NCBI GenBank assembly: GCA_963922205.1
Contig: CAWUHX010000004.1
Location: forward strand, 2,480,001 to 2,544,000
DNA: 64,000 nucleotides
Reading direction: 5' to 3'
Source of the DNA: Romanomermis culicivorax
Lineage: Eukaryota; Nematoda; Enoplea; Mermithida; Mermithidae
In this document: positions 23,287-33,939 of the stretch, in pieces
Numbering within the stretch: the first letter of the stretch is position 1
Layout: each line of letters begins with the position of its first letter
The notes under the pieces: generated by a model
What the model saw: the letters and a program-made list of their open reading frames with translations, nothing else
Databases searched by the model: none
Told to the model about the DNA's origin: nothing
Program-made: the position numbers and the translations under genes

Positions 23287-24161
23287 TGTAACATACATGC
23301 TAATGCATTACTGTAAATATATAGTGTCCACTATGTGATAATCATTATTAAAGATTATTTCATTTCTTAATCTATAGTCTCAAGGGTGTCTGGGATTCAC
23401 ACCCAAACATTCCTGTAAAATTATGTGAAGTACTTTATTTTGATCCTTCCACACCCCAGTAGCCGCTATTGACCCAATCAAGATGCCCAATTAATTTGCA
23501 CATGGGTAGCTGGTCCCCTAGAATCTACACTAAAGTACACACTCCAGGGCTACACTAATTGCTCATAAAAATCGTAAACAACACCTGCGCACAGTAAAAA
23601 GTAAAAGCCCCGCCAGACATTAGTCTCAAGTGGAATGGTAGCAATGGTCCCACAAAACATGCGTACACAGAAGAAATAGATACAGAGACATGCACAGAAG
23701 CACAGAGGTGTGGCTAAGCCCACTGTAGGAAGCAAGCATAGGGAAAGCACAAAAAGCATACTGTACTAAGAAAGCTTTAGAAGGGGTGACTAAATTAGCG
23801 AGAAGAACGAAGCAAGAAGCAATGATTGGCGGAAGAAGATTGACAGAAACAAGACCTCCTGCGACACCAAGGGAGTGGCCACAGAAGCCATATTTAAAGA
23901 GAAGCAATGCATGATTTTGTCAGAATTAGTGGTTTTAACTTTATTTGCAAGTGCGTTCTCTGTAAAAGCGAGATTTTTCCAAAGCAGTTAAACCGAGTTT
24001 TGTTATTTGCAAGCAATTGTTTTGTATTTTATAACGATGAGCAAGCGATTGTCGAGTCCGGGTTTAGTTGACCGCCATTATATTTGTACCCCTGTCCCAA
24101 TTGTCTGTTGCATGGTTCTCCTTTGGATCAAGTAAAGTATCCCTCAGAACTGGTCGTTACA
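23287..24161 (+). repeat. 3' LTR of the old LTR element
   Basis: 875 bp, starting TGTAACATAC and ending GTTACA. Open frames on its minus strand are shadows of LTR sequence. Confidence 0.92.
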
Positions 24162-24511
24162 TAGTCCAGAAGTTTCATTTTGTATGTGTTTAAACACTGA
24201 CCGGTGATCATTAAATCCAAATCAGCCACTTATGTCGGCTTTTTCATGTCAGCATTCTATGAAATCATGGGTGCATAATTTCTCTTGGTGAGCCTCTTTT
24301 CATATTGAGCAGACAGAATGTGCTGCATTATAGGATAACAGAATTGCCAGTGAAACTCGATATATGCCTGAACAAAAGTGAATAATTCATTTCAAATGAA
24401 AAATTCATGAATTTCATATTATTGTTTTTCAATTCAATGTGAATATGTAATTCTTGTAGAATTATCTCCCTTCTTATTGTGATCGAAATTCTTCCACTCT
24501 GAAATAGACAA

Positions 24512-24877
24512 ATGATGTTCCCTGTTTTTTTGTTCTTCCTTGTACATCTTCATTTGGCAGTTGGTTGGGGCTGGCGTAAAACTACAAGGAAGGAAATACA
24601 TCCAGGATTTGATGTGGAAAGTGAAAAAGAGCAGGCAAAACTATTGGAAATGGTAGCGACGGCCACTGTCTCCACTTCATCAATGCCACAAAAGTGGAAA
24701 TTCCGCTTCAATAAAGCAAAGAGTCCTGAAGAGCTAGCAAAAGCCATTAATTTCAAGAGAGAGCTTGCAGAGGAAAAGCTCATGCGTAAACATGTCAAAG
24801 GTTTGCCGAAACATGTATTCCAGTTTAGGGAGGTGGAGATACATAAAAAATACTGCCCGAATTGTGACAAAATTTTC
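24512..24877 (+). CDS. first coding exon of a small secreted protein, unit A copy
   Basis: The ATG at 24512 opens 122 codons ending at a strong donor, TTTTC/GTGAGT, in phase 0. The N-terminus (MMFPVFLFFLVHLHLAVG) is a clear signal peptide. A charged helical region rich in K and E follows (about residues 25-105), ending YCPNCDKIF just before the donor, a CxxC pair. The following exon is not in this unit, because the intron runs into the duplicated DNA. It could join the cationic-peptide exons at 38398 and 39924, which are also phase 0, but that needs a 13.5-kb repeat-filled intron and is only a hypothesis. No family recognised. Confidence 0.5.
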
Positions 24878-24898
24878 GTGAGTCATTTTTATTATGAT

Positions 24899-26620
24899 GA
24901 ATGTTTTTAGGATATTGGAAACCAGTTCGGGTATGATTCTCATGTGGAAAAAATCTGTGAGAGAAAAAAATGGTGTGCAGCTTCATTATCGTTATGTAAT
25001 GGCATCCCTTAGTTCAATTTTAATGCATGATTTTGTTCATAGTTCAGTACCTACTGAAAAATAACTTTTGGTCATGAGTAGTCTAAGTAATACCCCTTAG
25101 AAATTCATTCCTGAGATTTGTTGGGCCTAGAGTAGCTAAAAGCCGATTGATTGTGAAGCTTTGCCCAAGACAACACCACAAGGATCTTAAACATGTCATT
25201 ATGTGCCTTTCACCAGGTCCTGTTTTGTCTATATTGAATATTTTTGGAATTATCTCCGTGAAAAAAATTCTTGTTAATAGGCCTGCATTTAGTGATAAGT
25301 TCAACAAATTTTTGCTTTGTGTGAAAAGCCCCCTAGTCATTTTGGGGAGCCAAAAATTAGTTATTTATATTATTATTTATGGCCATGGAGTCTTATACCG
25401 GGCCACATTTGACCATATCTTCTTTTATGACAAAGAATCAAAATTCAGGTTTACTATGTGGATCATTGGGTCAGGTTTTCTGGTGTACTTTGACAGTTTT
25501 TTTGGGGGCAAGCTGTTGGTTTCCTGTTACACTAGCTTAGCTAATGGAGTAGGTGATGGTTGTCTTTAGTATGCTACATAACAGTTACACTTTATTGACC
25601 TTTAATCATTGGAAGCTGATTTGAGTGACCAACAGTAATCAGTTGTGTACAAGCAACAGCCTTTTTAGTTGTATTGCCTATGTGTCTAGACGTAAAGCAG
25701 TAATTTGGACATAGCAATTGGGCCTATTCAAATACTTTGCATTAGAACAAGTCTCATACACAGACAATGGGTGATAGCAAGTAGCAGGAGTGCTCTGTTT
25801 GTTCAAAAAGAGAGGTGTCACCAAAAAAGGTATTGAAATGGGCCAAACAAAGTCTAATTCCTTAACATTAGTGTAAAACTTCCATACTTTCTCTCATGTG
25901 CATTCATATATGGTCGAACCAAATGTGTTCAACAACTCCAGCAAATAGTCCAGAAGTTTCATTTTGTATGTGTTTAAACCCTGACCAGTGATGATTAAAT
26001 CCAAATCAGTCACTTATGTGGGCTTTTTCATGTCAGCATTCTATGAAATCATGGATGCATTATTTTTCCTGGTGAGCCTCTTTTCATATTGAGCATGCAT
26101 AATCTGCTGCATTATAGGATAATAGAATTGCCTGTGAAACTCAATATATGCCTGAACAAAAGTGAATAATTTATTTCAATCAAAAAATCCATAAATTTCA
26201 TATTATTGTTTTTCCATTCAATATGAATAGATATATTGTGATCGAAATTCTTCCACTCTGAAATAGACAAATGATGTTCCCTGTTTTTTCGTTCTTCCTT
26301 GTACATCATGATTTGGCAGATGGTTGGGGCTGGCATAAAACTACAATGAAAGAAATACATCCGGGATTTTAGGTGAAAAGTGAAAAAGAACATGCAAAAC
26401 TATTGGCAATAGTAGCCACGACCACTGTCTCCACTCTAGCAATGCCATAAAAGTGAGCGAGCAAAAGCCATTAATTTCAAGAGGGTGCTTGTGGAGGAAA
26501 AGCTTATGCTTAAATGCGTCAAAGGTTTGCGGGAATATGGATTCCAGTTTAGGGAGGTGGAGATACATAAACAATACTGCCCGAATTGTGACAAAATTTT
26601 CATGAGTCATTATTATGATG
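24899..26620. repeat. tandem duplication, unit B
   Basis: Uninterrupted duplicate of unit A, about 10% diverged by eye. It carries the empty insertion site of the LTR element (about 25945). After about 26620 the two sequences part: unit A stops at the junction, while unit B continues into unique DNA. Confidence 0.85.
26271..26601 (+). pseudogene. broken copy of the secreted-protein exon, unit B
   Basis: Starts with the same ATGATGTTCCC as the unit A exon, but an in-frame stop follows after about 33 codons (in GGATTTTAGGTG near 26367), with internal deletions near 26450. The donor is changed from GTGAGT to ATGAGT. The CPNCDKIF end is still present. It is therefore a relic, while the unit A copy remains open. 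Confidence 0.75.
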
Positions 26621-27339
26621 GTAGTGTAAGAATAGGAGACTGGAGTGGCAAAGCTGTTGGATCGACAATATGGACAGCTGAGTGGAAAGGCAGGAAATAT
26701 AAGACACAAAGGATAGTTCAACAATGCACCCTGAGGCTACAGTCACAGCCTTAAAATTCTTACAATATTCGACCATGCAGTCTTCACAAACAGCAATTGA
26801 GACATTGACCCTGCTTTTGTGGAAGTAGTGATCTCTGGGGTTTACCAATGAGTATTTCAACTAATCTACTTATTTTTGCTCTAATTTTTGAACATATAAC
26901 TCATAATAAGTATCATGAGGATAAGCCTGTTGGAACGTCTTTAGATGTATAATCATTCAACCATTTCATAGGTGGCATGAAAGCCTCATGGTCACTTTTC
27001 CCAAAAAATTATTTTGAATGTAAAGAAATGTATTTCTGTGATTGTTTGGTGGAAGGAATTTCGAAAATCCTAAGACTAAAAACTTCTGAACACTCTATTT
27101 GCTTGTTTCAGAGTTCTATGGTTTTATATGTACAATATCTGAAAATTGTCGACTTATTTGTGGAGTGGTTGAAATTTTAGGTTGACCTTAAGTGAACATT
27201 CTTAATTGTTATCAACCACAAGCCAACTTAGGCATTTCTAGTTTAAGTTTTGGTTGGCTGACCAGTTTTTCAGACTGAAGTTTGTCATCTAAACATTACT
27301 TTTGCTTGTGATTATCAAAAATAGCACTAGTGACAGTAG
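26621..27339. other. unique intergenic DNA
   Basis: No gene or repeat supported. Short open frames, such as 26977-27180, lack splice context. Confidence 0.4.
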
Positions 27340-28100
27340 TTATGTGGGCCTGTACAGTGGGTACACAAAAAATACCAAGGTACAAAACATATACCGCCAT
27401 GTTTATTGGTTAGCTGTGTGGGGTGATACAGGGGATGTAGAAAGTATTGTTAACTATCTGAATTCCTACAACCTGCAGGGTTATACAGAAGGTGTAGTAA
27501 GTTAGGTCCACAATGTGATACAATCCAAATTTAATTAAGTTTTGGCCTGATACAGGGGTGTAGAAAGTTATGCACAAAGCTTCAAAATGTAAAATACTAC
27601 TCCAATGAACAAATCCCTCTTGAAGCTTCAATGAGTAAAATCCTTCTTCCATGTATAAAGTATGCCCAAAACTTCAAACAGGTAAAATTCAACCTCAATG
27701 TACCTTGATGGACTTGGATGTTAAAATTCATGATGCAATATTCCCCAAAAAACATTAATGCAACTCTCAGAATTTAACTATCTAACAGTATTACCCACTT
27801 TTTTACAAAAAAAATTTGTTAGGGACTCAACTTTCACATACTTTTTTGACACATTTTTGATGATTTCCTACGTAAGCATTGTTTTTGGAACACGTTTTTT
27901 GCTGCTCTGGGACACATTTTTCTTCAAACTGCATAGAATAATGTGTCATAACATGTGGAAAACGTGCCTAGAAAACCATGCTTAAGCATAGGGATTCATC
28001 AAAAAACATGTCCTGAATTTGACAAAATTGTTGCAAACAAACATTTTTGTAAAAATTTTGCAGAAAAAGAGTAAAACTATTGGATAGTTTGAGTTTAAAA
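27340..28100. repeat. left arm of a 10.8-kb inverted repeat pair
   Basis: Starts TTATGTGGGCCTGTAC and matches the complement of 37500-38170 in order. Shared blocks are GATGTAGAAAGTAT, TGAAGCTTCAA, AAAATTCAACCTCA and GGGACACATTTTT. Internally it has degenerate repeats of TGTAGAAAGTATGC. The part from about 27735 is duplicated at 28440-28800. Confidence 0.75.
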
Positions 28101-28439
28101 ATCTCATTAGAAATTTTCCAGGGAAGACATTGTTTCATCAATTTTCATTTTAGCTAAAATTTTCTTAAAAATAGATATTGTAGAAATTGACTGCAGTCCA
28201 TCAAATGACTGGTCTGTCCTGCATTCTTGGAAAACCCTTGAAAATGCCTGAGGGCCATAGAATCTAAAAATCGTATGGTTTTACTGGTTTATTCTAAATA
28301 ATGATTAAATAATTGAACAAGTAATAAAATCAGACATAATTTTTATGTATTCAGGACACATTTTTTTATGATTCTTATGTTAGACCAAAGTTTTTCGTAA
28401 TGTTTTCCATCAATTTGGGATACAATTTGCCTTTTGTAG

Positions 28440-28800
28440 ATGATGAATATCCTCAAAAAAAATTTAGTGCAACTCCTAGTATCTAACAATTCTATTTACT
28501 TTTTAACTGAATTTCCTCAAAAAATTTTGTTCAGGACATGACTTTCACATATTGCAGACACCTTTTTGGATGATTCCGTGTGCTTCAGTATTGTTCTTGT
28601 GACATGTTCTTCAGTGTTTCCTGACACAATTTTTGCTTATTCCCCACACATTTCCTTATTAAACAGTCTTCCAATAGTAATCCAAAACAGTGAATAAAGT
28701 GCCCAAAAAACAATGGTTAAGCATAAGGAATCATGTTCCAGATATGTTAAAATTTCATTCCAAACAAAATTTGTTTTGAAAAGTTAAGTAGAACCATTAA
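28440..28800. repeat. direct duplicate of 27735-28090
   Basis: The order of blocks (CAAAAAAAATTT, TGACTTTCACATA, GATGATTCC, TGGTTAAGCATA, CAAACAAAATTTG) repeats that of 27735-28090, about 710 bp away, with moderate divergence. Confidence 0.65.
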
Positions 28801-31800
28801 ATTCTATGACGTTTGTCATGGTCTTTCAATAATGCACGTGATTTTTCTAAGAAATTTTATTAAATTAAATTTTAATTTGGCAAACTAAAATGAGAGTACT
28901 TTTAACAGTAAGCTCCTCAATAATAAGAAGATGTCTTGTTCAAAAATTTCCCTCAGCTAGCTGCAATAAGAGGGGCACAAACAGTGCAATTTTGTTTATG
29001 TACACATCAATTCTGAAAAACATAGCAATTTGAAAATTTATTTTTATGAACTTATACAATGTTTGCCAGAACCTACATATAAAATATAAAATATACTTTA
29101 ACTGACCCTAATGAATTAAATGTAGACTTTTCAAAAGTTTACACAAATAAAGCATTCAAGTTATGGTAGCATTTACAATATGAAATCTTATTTGGCAATG
29201 AAATATGCTAATAGGCCTACTAAACTTACACAATTACCCAATTGCTTTTGAGCGACTTTTTTGAAGGTTATACCATTTATGAAACAGTTTCACAGCAAGA
29301 ACTGCATATGCTTAAAAAATATGAAAAATTACCTGTTTTGGTTTTATTTCATGCAATAGTCTGAGAACTAAAAATTGGCCAAACCTTTTCAAACTTCATT
29401 GTGACAAAGAAAGTCGAACAACATAAACATTATATTCTTGAATTTTAAGCACATTTTGAACTGAAGATGAGCATTATTTTGTTTTTTTACATTGAGAGAG
29501 TGTGTTACAAAAGTATAATGTTCAAAGTACTGTCAGTGATGTGTTCATAGTCATGGTCTTTACCTCTTTTATTGCATCTGATCAAAAAAGACACTTTTTG
29601 GGAAACTTTCTTCATCCCTCGGAGATTGAAAATTTGGAATAGTTTCTTTTGAATATGCAAAAAGGTGGCTTTTTATGTGAAAATTTTATAGCAAGCTTGT
29701 TCAAAAAAATACTGATCTTTTTGTGTGCCTAGGGGAAACAAGGTCAGAGTACTTGAGCATGTGAATTGACAAAAACATACCCTTAGCCTTGATGTTTCAC
29801 TTTTGATGGACTTTGGACAATCTTGGCTTCTGAAAGGTTTTTTTTGATTTATATATATGAATTTTCGAAGAACTTGAAAAAAGTTGATATGTGCATTTGG
29901 GTTTACATAAAATTTTAAAATGATTTTCCAGCCTGTTTGTGCAATATTTTTTCTGCAAGCGAAATCAGAAATATCCTTTGAATGTACCCTGAAATTTGAT
30001 GGTTTAAGTAAAGTGTATGGCAGATTTTATCTGTATATACTTTAATTCTATTTTTCATCAGCTTCAACAATTTGAGGACCTTTTTTGCAAAAGAAAATCA
30101 TAAAGGCATGAAAAAATATTGAAGATTTTTCCTCAATTATTTGTTTTATTCTAGTTGTAGGTGATGTAATTATTAAATTTACAAACATATTCTGATTTTT
30201 ATTCTGCATATCAAAGTGTGACTTTTTTAATTATATTAGTATCAAGGTCATCTTCAAGAGGATAGTTATCTTCAATAATGCTCAATACTGTATTCTCAAT
30301 AATTTTACAACCACAAGTGGTAAGAAATGTATATGTGTGGATAGAAAATAATTTATCAATAGGTTCATAAATTTCATGTTTAAAGAGTTTTATTATATAC
30401 TCAATGCAGGCATTAAATGTAGAATTTTGTTGTGTAAATGACTATCTGGTTGAGTGACAAAATTTTGTAAATTCGTTGATGACCAAGCCTTTCGAAAAGT
30501 TCAAACAATAACAGTTACATTCAACATTAAAGTAAAGGTTTTGCAATACAAACATGCTGCATAGCAAAATGAATATCATTTCACTTCTACCAATGTTGGA
30601 ATCAATGAACCATTGATTTTGTATTTTGGAAATGGAGTCATTTAAATTATGAATAAAATTTTCATATTAAGAATGCTGTTTTTTTCAACATTTGATTTCC
30701 AATCTTCATTACATAACAGTTGTAGTGAAATATTATTGACGAAGTTGATAATTATCATAACTTTTCTTATCTTTAGAAATTGTTTTGCTCAATATAGATA
30801 TGTAGAACTTCTGTATTGTTCAAGATGAACATGGACATAGATGATGATTTCACCTCTTGCATATCAGATAGAAAGCAAAACGATAGGCAAAAATTTCCCA
30901 ACTTGCTAGCTTAAAACTAAAAAGTCAAAGTAAAATCTCTTGTAATATCTGTCTACTCGTGTGTGCATATTGGGTCTGAGCAAAAGTTTATTGTAGTATT
31001 ATGTATCCTGTTATGAAAATTGAAGTTGAATAAATGTATGGGATTGCCTGATCATTTATTTTGTGACTGAACTCATCATAATTGATGATTATATGTCATT
31101 GTAAATTTTTAACATGCCTTATTTTGATATTCAAATTGCAACATTAATGTAGATATATGAAAAATGACTTTAGGTGTAGCTTTAGTTGAAGCTATAAAAC
31201 TAGCAACTCTATGGTAGTACCTCGAATGCCTTTGATTTTGAGTTTTGAAGATAAAAAATGCACATATGTTCAAATGTTTGATAAAAATTGTGAAAATCTC
31301 AACAGACTAAAAATTTTGATGCACACATTTTTCAATAAAAATGTAAATCTTATGACAATTATTTGGTGATGATTATAATTAACCCTCATACAACTACAAA
31401 TCTTGAACGTGATACATTATTTTCACACATTCAATGACCCATATATGTAAAGGGATAAAATTTTTGATTTCTAAAAATTTGCAAAACTAGTATTATATTA
31501 TTCTCTTCAATATATTCATGAAATATGGCAGCTATAATTTCCCTCCTGTTTGCATAGAAATCCTAAGAGTGAAAAAGGTATAACACTCATATCTAGGTTT
31601 CTTCATGAGTAGGGTTAAAATTATATTTAAAATGCAGCCACTGTGTTTATTTTGAAAATTTTGTATAACATACATCAAAAATGATTTGATAGCAAGATAT
31701 TCAGTGATCTGTTTAATATGGTATTAATTTCTAGATATTCATCAAATTATATTTGTGAAATACATTGACTAGAATCTACCATTTCCTTGCATTCAATGAT

Positions 31801-33939
31801 CATCACTAATTAAGCCCTGTACATGTAAAAACATCTATTGTGAAACTAAATCTATTCATTAGAAATTTTTATATGTGTAGGGCATTGATTCAGCTACAGC
31901 ATTAATTTCCATAAATTTGACAATACAATGACTATAATTTACCTCTACACTTGTAAAGATTATCACAAATCATTTAATAACATATGCAAATATAGGGTTT
32001 CAAATCATGAAAAAATACAAGTACAACAAACCCAAAACATACAAAAATTGATAAATGCCACAGTAATTCTGATCCAAAAATTGGCCAGATGAGCAAACTT
32101 TTGCAGTCTAAGCATTTTTCAGACTCATATGCAAATATTCCACCCAAAACTTTGAAAGCTCTTAATGCATTCAATGACTGTGAGCCTTTTGTTTCACATT
32201 CCTCACAATTTTGTTGCTTAAACATGATAGTGCCATGGCCACTCTGGTCAATGCCGTGATGTATACAATGCAGGGCCAGACTTGGTGCCTGACTAGAATA
32301 TGAGCTTACAGAATTTAGATGCTAATAACCTAATGTTTGGCATATAATAGCTTTTTGATTGCCACATGCTATGGAATTGTGGTTTTTCTGGTCAAAATGA
32401 AGTCAGGTGGTGTTGAAATCTAAAGACTTTGTTACAAAAAAGCATTTCAGAAAGTTTTCATAATGTGTACTCATTTTTGATTTTTCAAAAGAAGAAAATG
32501 CATTTTTTTGTTTTCAACATATAACCTAAAAACAGTTTCAGCATGTCATAACTTAATAGTTACCTAAACACAATATGACACTATATAAACTGTGCTTTAT
32601 AGACCATAAACTCTGCATAATATCTAAGCATTATAAGGATTGCATTCCTATGTCTCAATATAAGATGGGCGCCATCTGTTGCCATATCAAAATTCTAATG
32701 TTAGGCTGGTCACAAAAGTTTTTTTCTGGGCCACAAACTAGCATTTTTTAAACATTTCTTAGAAATTTCAAAGGGTAATAGTATTTGTATTAATGAAATT
32801 TTAAATGTATGCTAGCTCATAATTTCTTTGATGAAATTTTAAAAGGTTCCAAGATACTTGTATTTATTATCAAAAACAAAGAGGTTTCAAAGCACACTGT
32901 CATTCAACTTCAGAGATCAACTATTAGTTGACATTCCCCATGAATACTAGGAAAATCAGCATATTACCCAATTACTTTATCTGAAAATGTGTCAAGTTAC
33001 ATTTTTGTTAAAGCACAACACATGTTATATATATTTCAAAACATAACATATCATCATAAATGAGAAATGCAAAACACATCCTTCACCATGGTAGTTTTGC
33101 AATGGGATATATAATTTTTACATATAAGATAATTACAACGAGTATAGGGTCTTCTTTTCTCTCTTTTCTACTTTTACACTGCTTTTAAAAAAAAATTTTA
33201 TCAAAAAAATGAAATAAAATAAAATTTATGAACAGGATAGTCATTCTTGTCAAAAGTTTGGAGGCAAATGGGCAAACTTCCAGTCCGAGCATTTCTAGAA
33301 TTACAGACTACATGAAACTATGAGCACAATTCTGGAAACTGTCATTCATTCACTATACTCTTATATATTTCATTTGATCTAGTGATGTTCACTAGTTTTG
33401 ATGATAATAATTTTTAACATGCTCGTAGACTTTCTCACTATTTGTTTCACATTTTTTCCAACTTTTAAAGGAATGGTATATAGGGCAGTTGTCAATTTCC
33501 TAAGGTGATAGGGAAGTGGTCGCCCTGGTACAGTACAAACTTGTATAAAAGCTTTTTTGTTTGTAATATGCAATAGTGGTCACTCTGGACAACTTCATGA
33601 TGTCAAACCTAACTTTACAGCTGTTTGATGTTGATACATAAAAAGCACCCAAAAGGAACTAAGATTTTAAGAGTCTGAGCATAAGATCTACCAGTCTAGC
33701 TGGTTCACTTATCATAAAAGTGCAAAAAATGATTAGTTTCAGAGAGTAGGATCTAGAAATCTAAAAGTTTTGCTCATTCTTTACAAATAATTTGTAAAAC
33801 AATTATATCTTGAAAATTTGATACCATAATGCAAAACAGCTGTTGACCACCTAATGTGTACAATGATCCATTTTGATAGTTTTATTCTTTGTCAGATATT
33901 TCCTCTTTATCAATCCATACTGAGCATTTGGTGAGGTGA
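28801..33939. other. AT-rich non-coding interior between the inverted arms
   Basis: About 5 kb of T/A-rich sequence with no open frame of note except short spurious ones (31974-32225 and 33379-33573, minus). No transposase, polymerase or structural gene is visible. A short motif around GTCACTCTGG with nearby GATGTCA recurs near 33566 and 36932, which hints at further decayed repeats. Confidence 0.45.

Larger units (their letters stand above)
18344..24161 (+). mobile_element. old LTR element with gag and envelope-like remains, no pol
   Basis: LTRs 18344-19206 and 23287-24161 start TGTAA and end GTTACA. Flanking TACT (18340-18343) and TAGT (24162-24165) are a 4-bp target duplication with one change. 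The uninterrupted sequence AAATAGTCC in unit B (about 25945) is the empty site and confirms the boundaries. The internal 4.1 kb holds broken gag (19452-20892) and an envelope-like gene (21184-23126). No protease, reverse transcriptase, RNase H or integrase motif is seen in any frame, and there is no room for them. Its LTRs and Gag are homologous to those of the minus-strand element at 40534-44645. The superfamily is unsettled; BEL/Pao or Ty3-like are possible. Confidence 0.9.
17250..24899. repeat. tandem duplication, unit A (interrupted by an LTR element)
   Basis: Starts near GATGAATGTTTTTGGGATAT and ends where ATGATGAATGTTTTT opens unit B. Without the LTR element at 18344-24161 (plus its 4-bp duplication) it is about 1.8 kb and aligns along its length with 24899-26620. 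Landmarks shared in order include GTGTGCAGCTTCATTATCG, the CTTTCACCAGGTCCTG block, GGGTGATAGC and the secreted-protein exon. A block of overlapping sense and antisense open frames (17442-17799) is preserved in both units. Confidence 0.85.
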
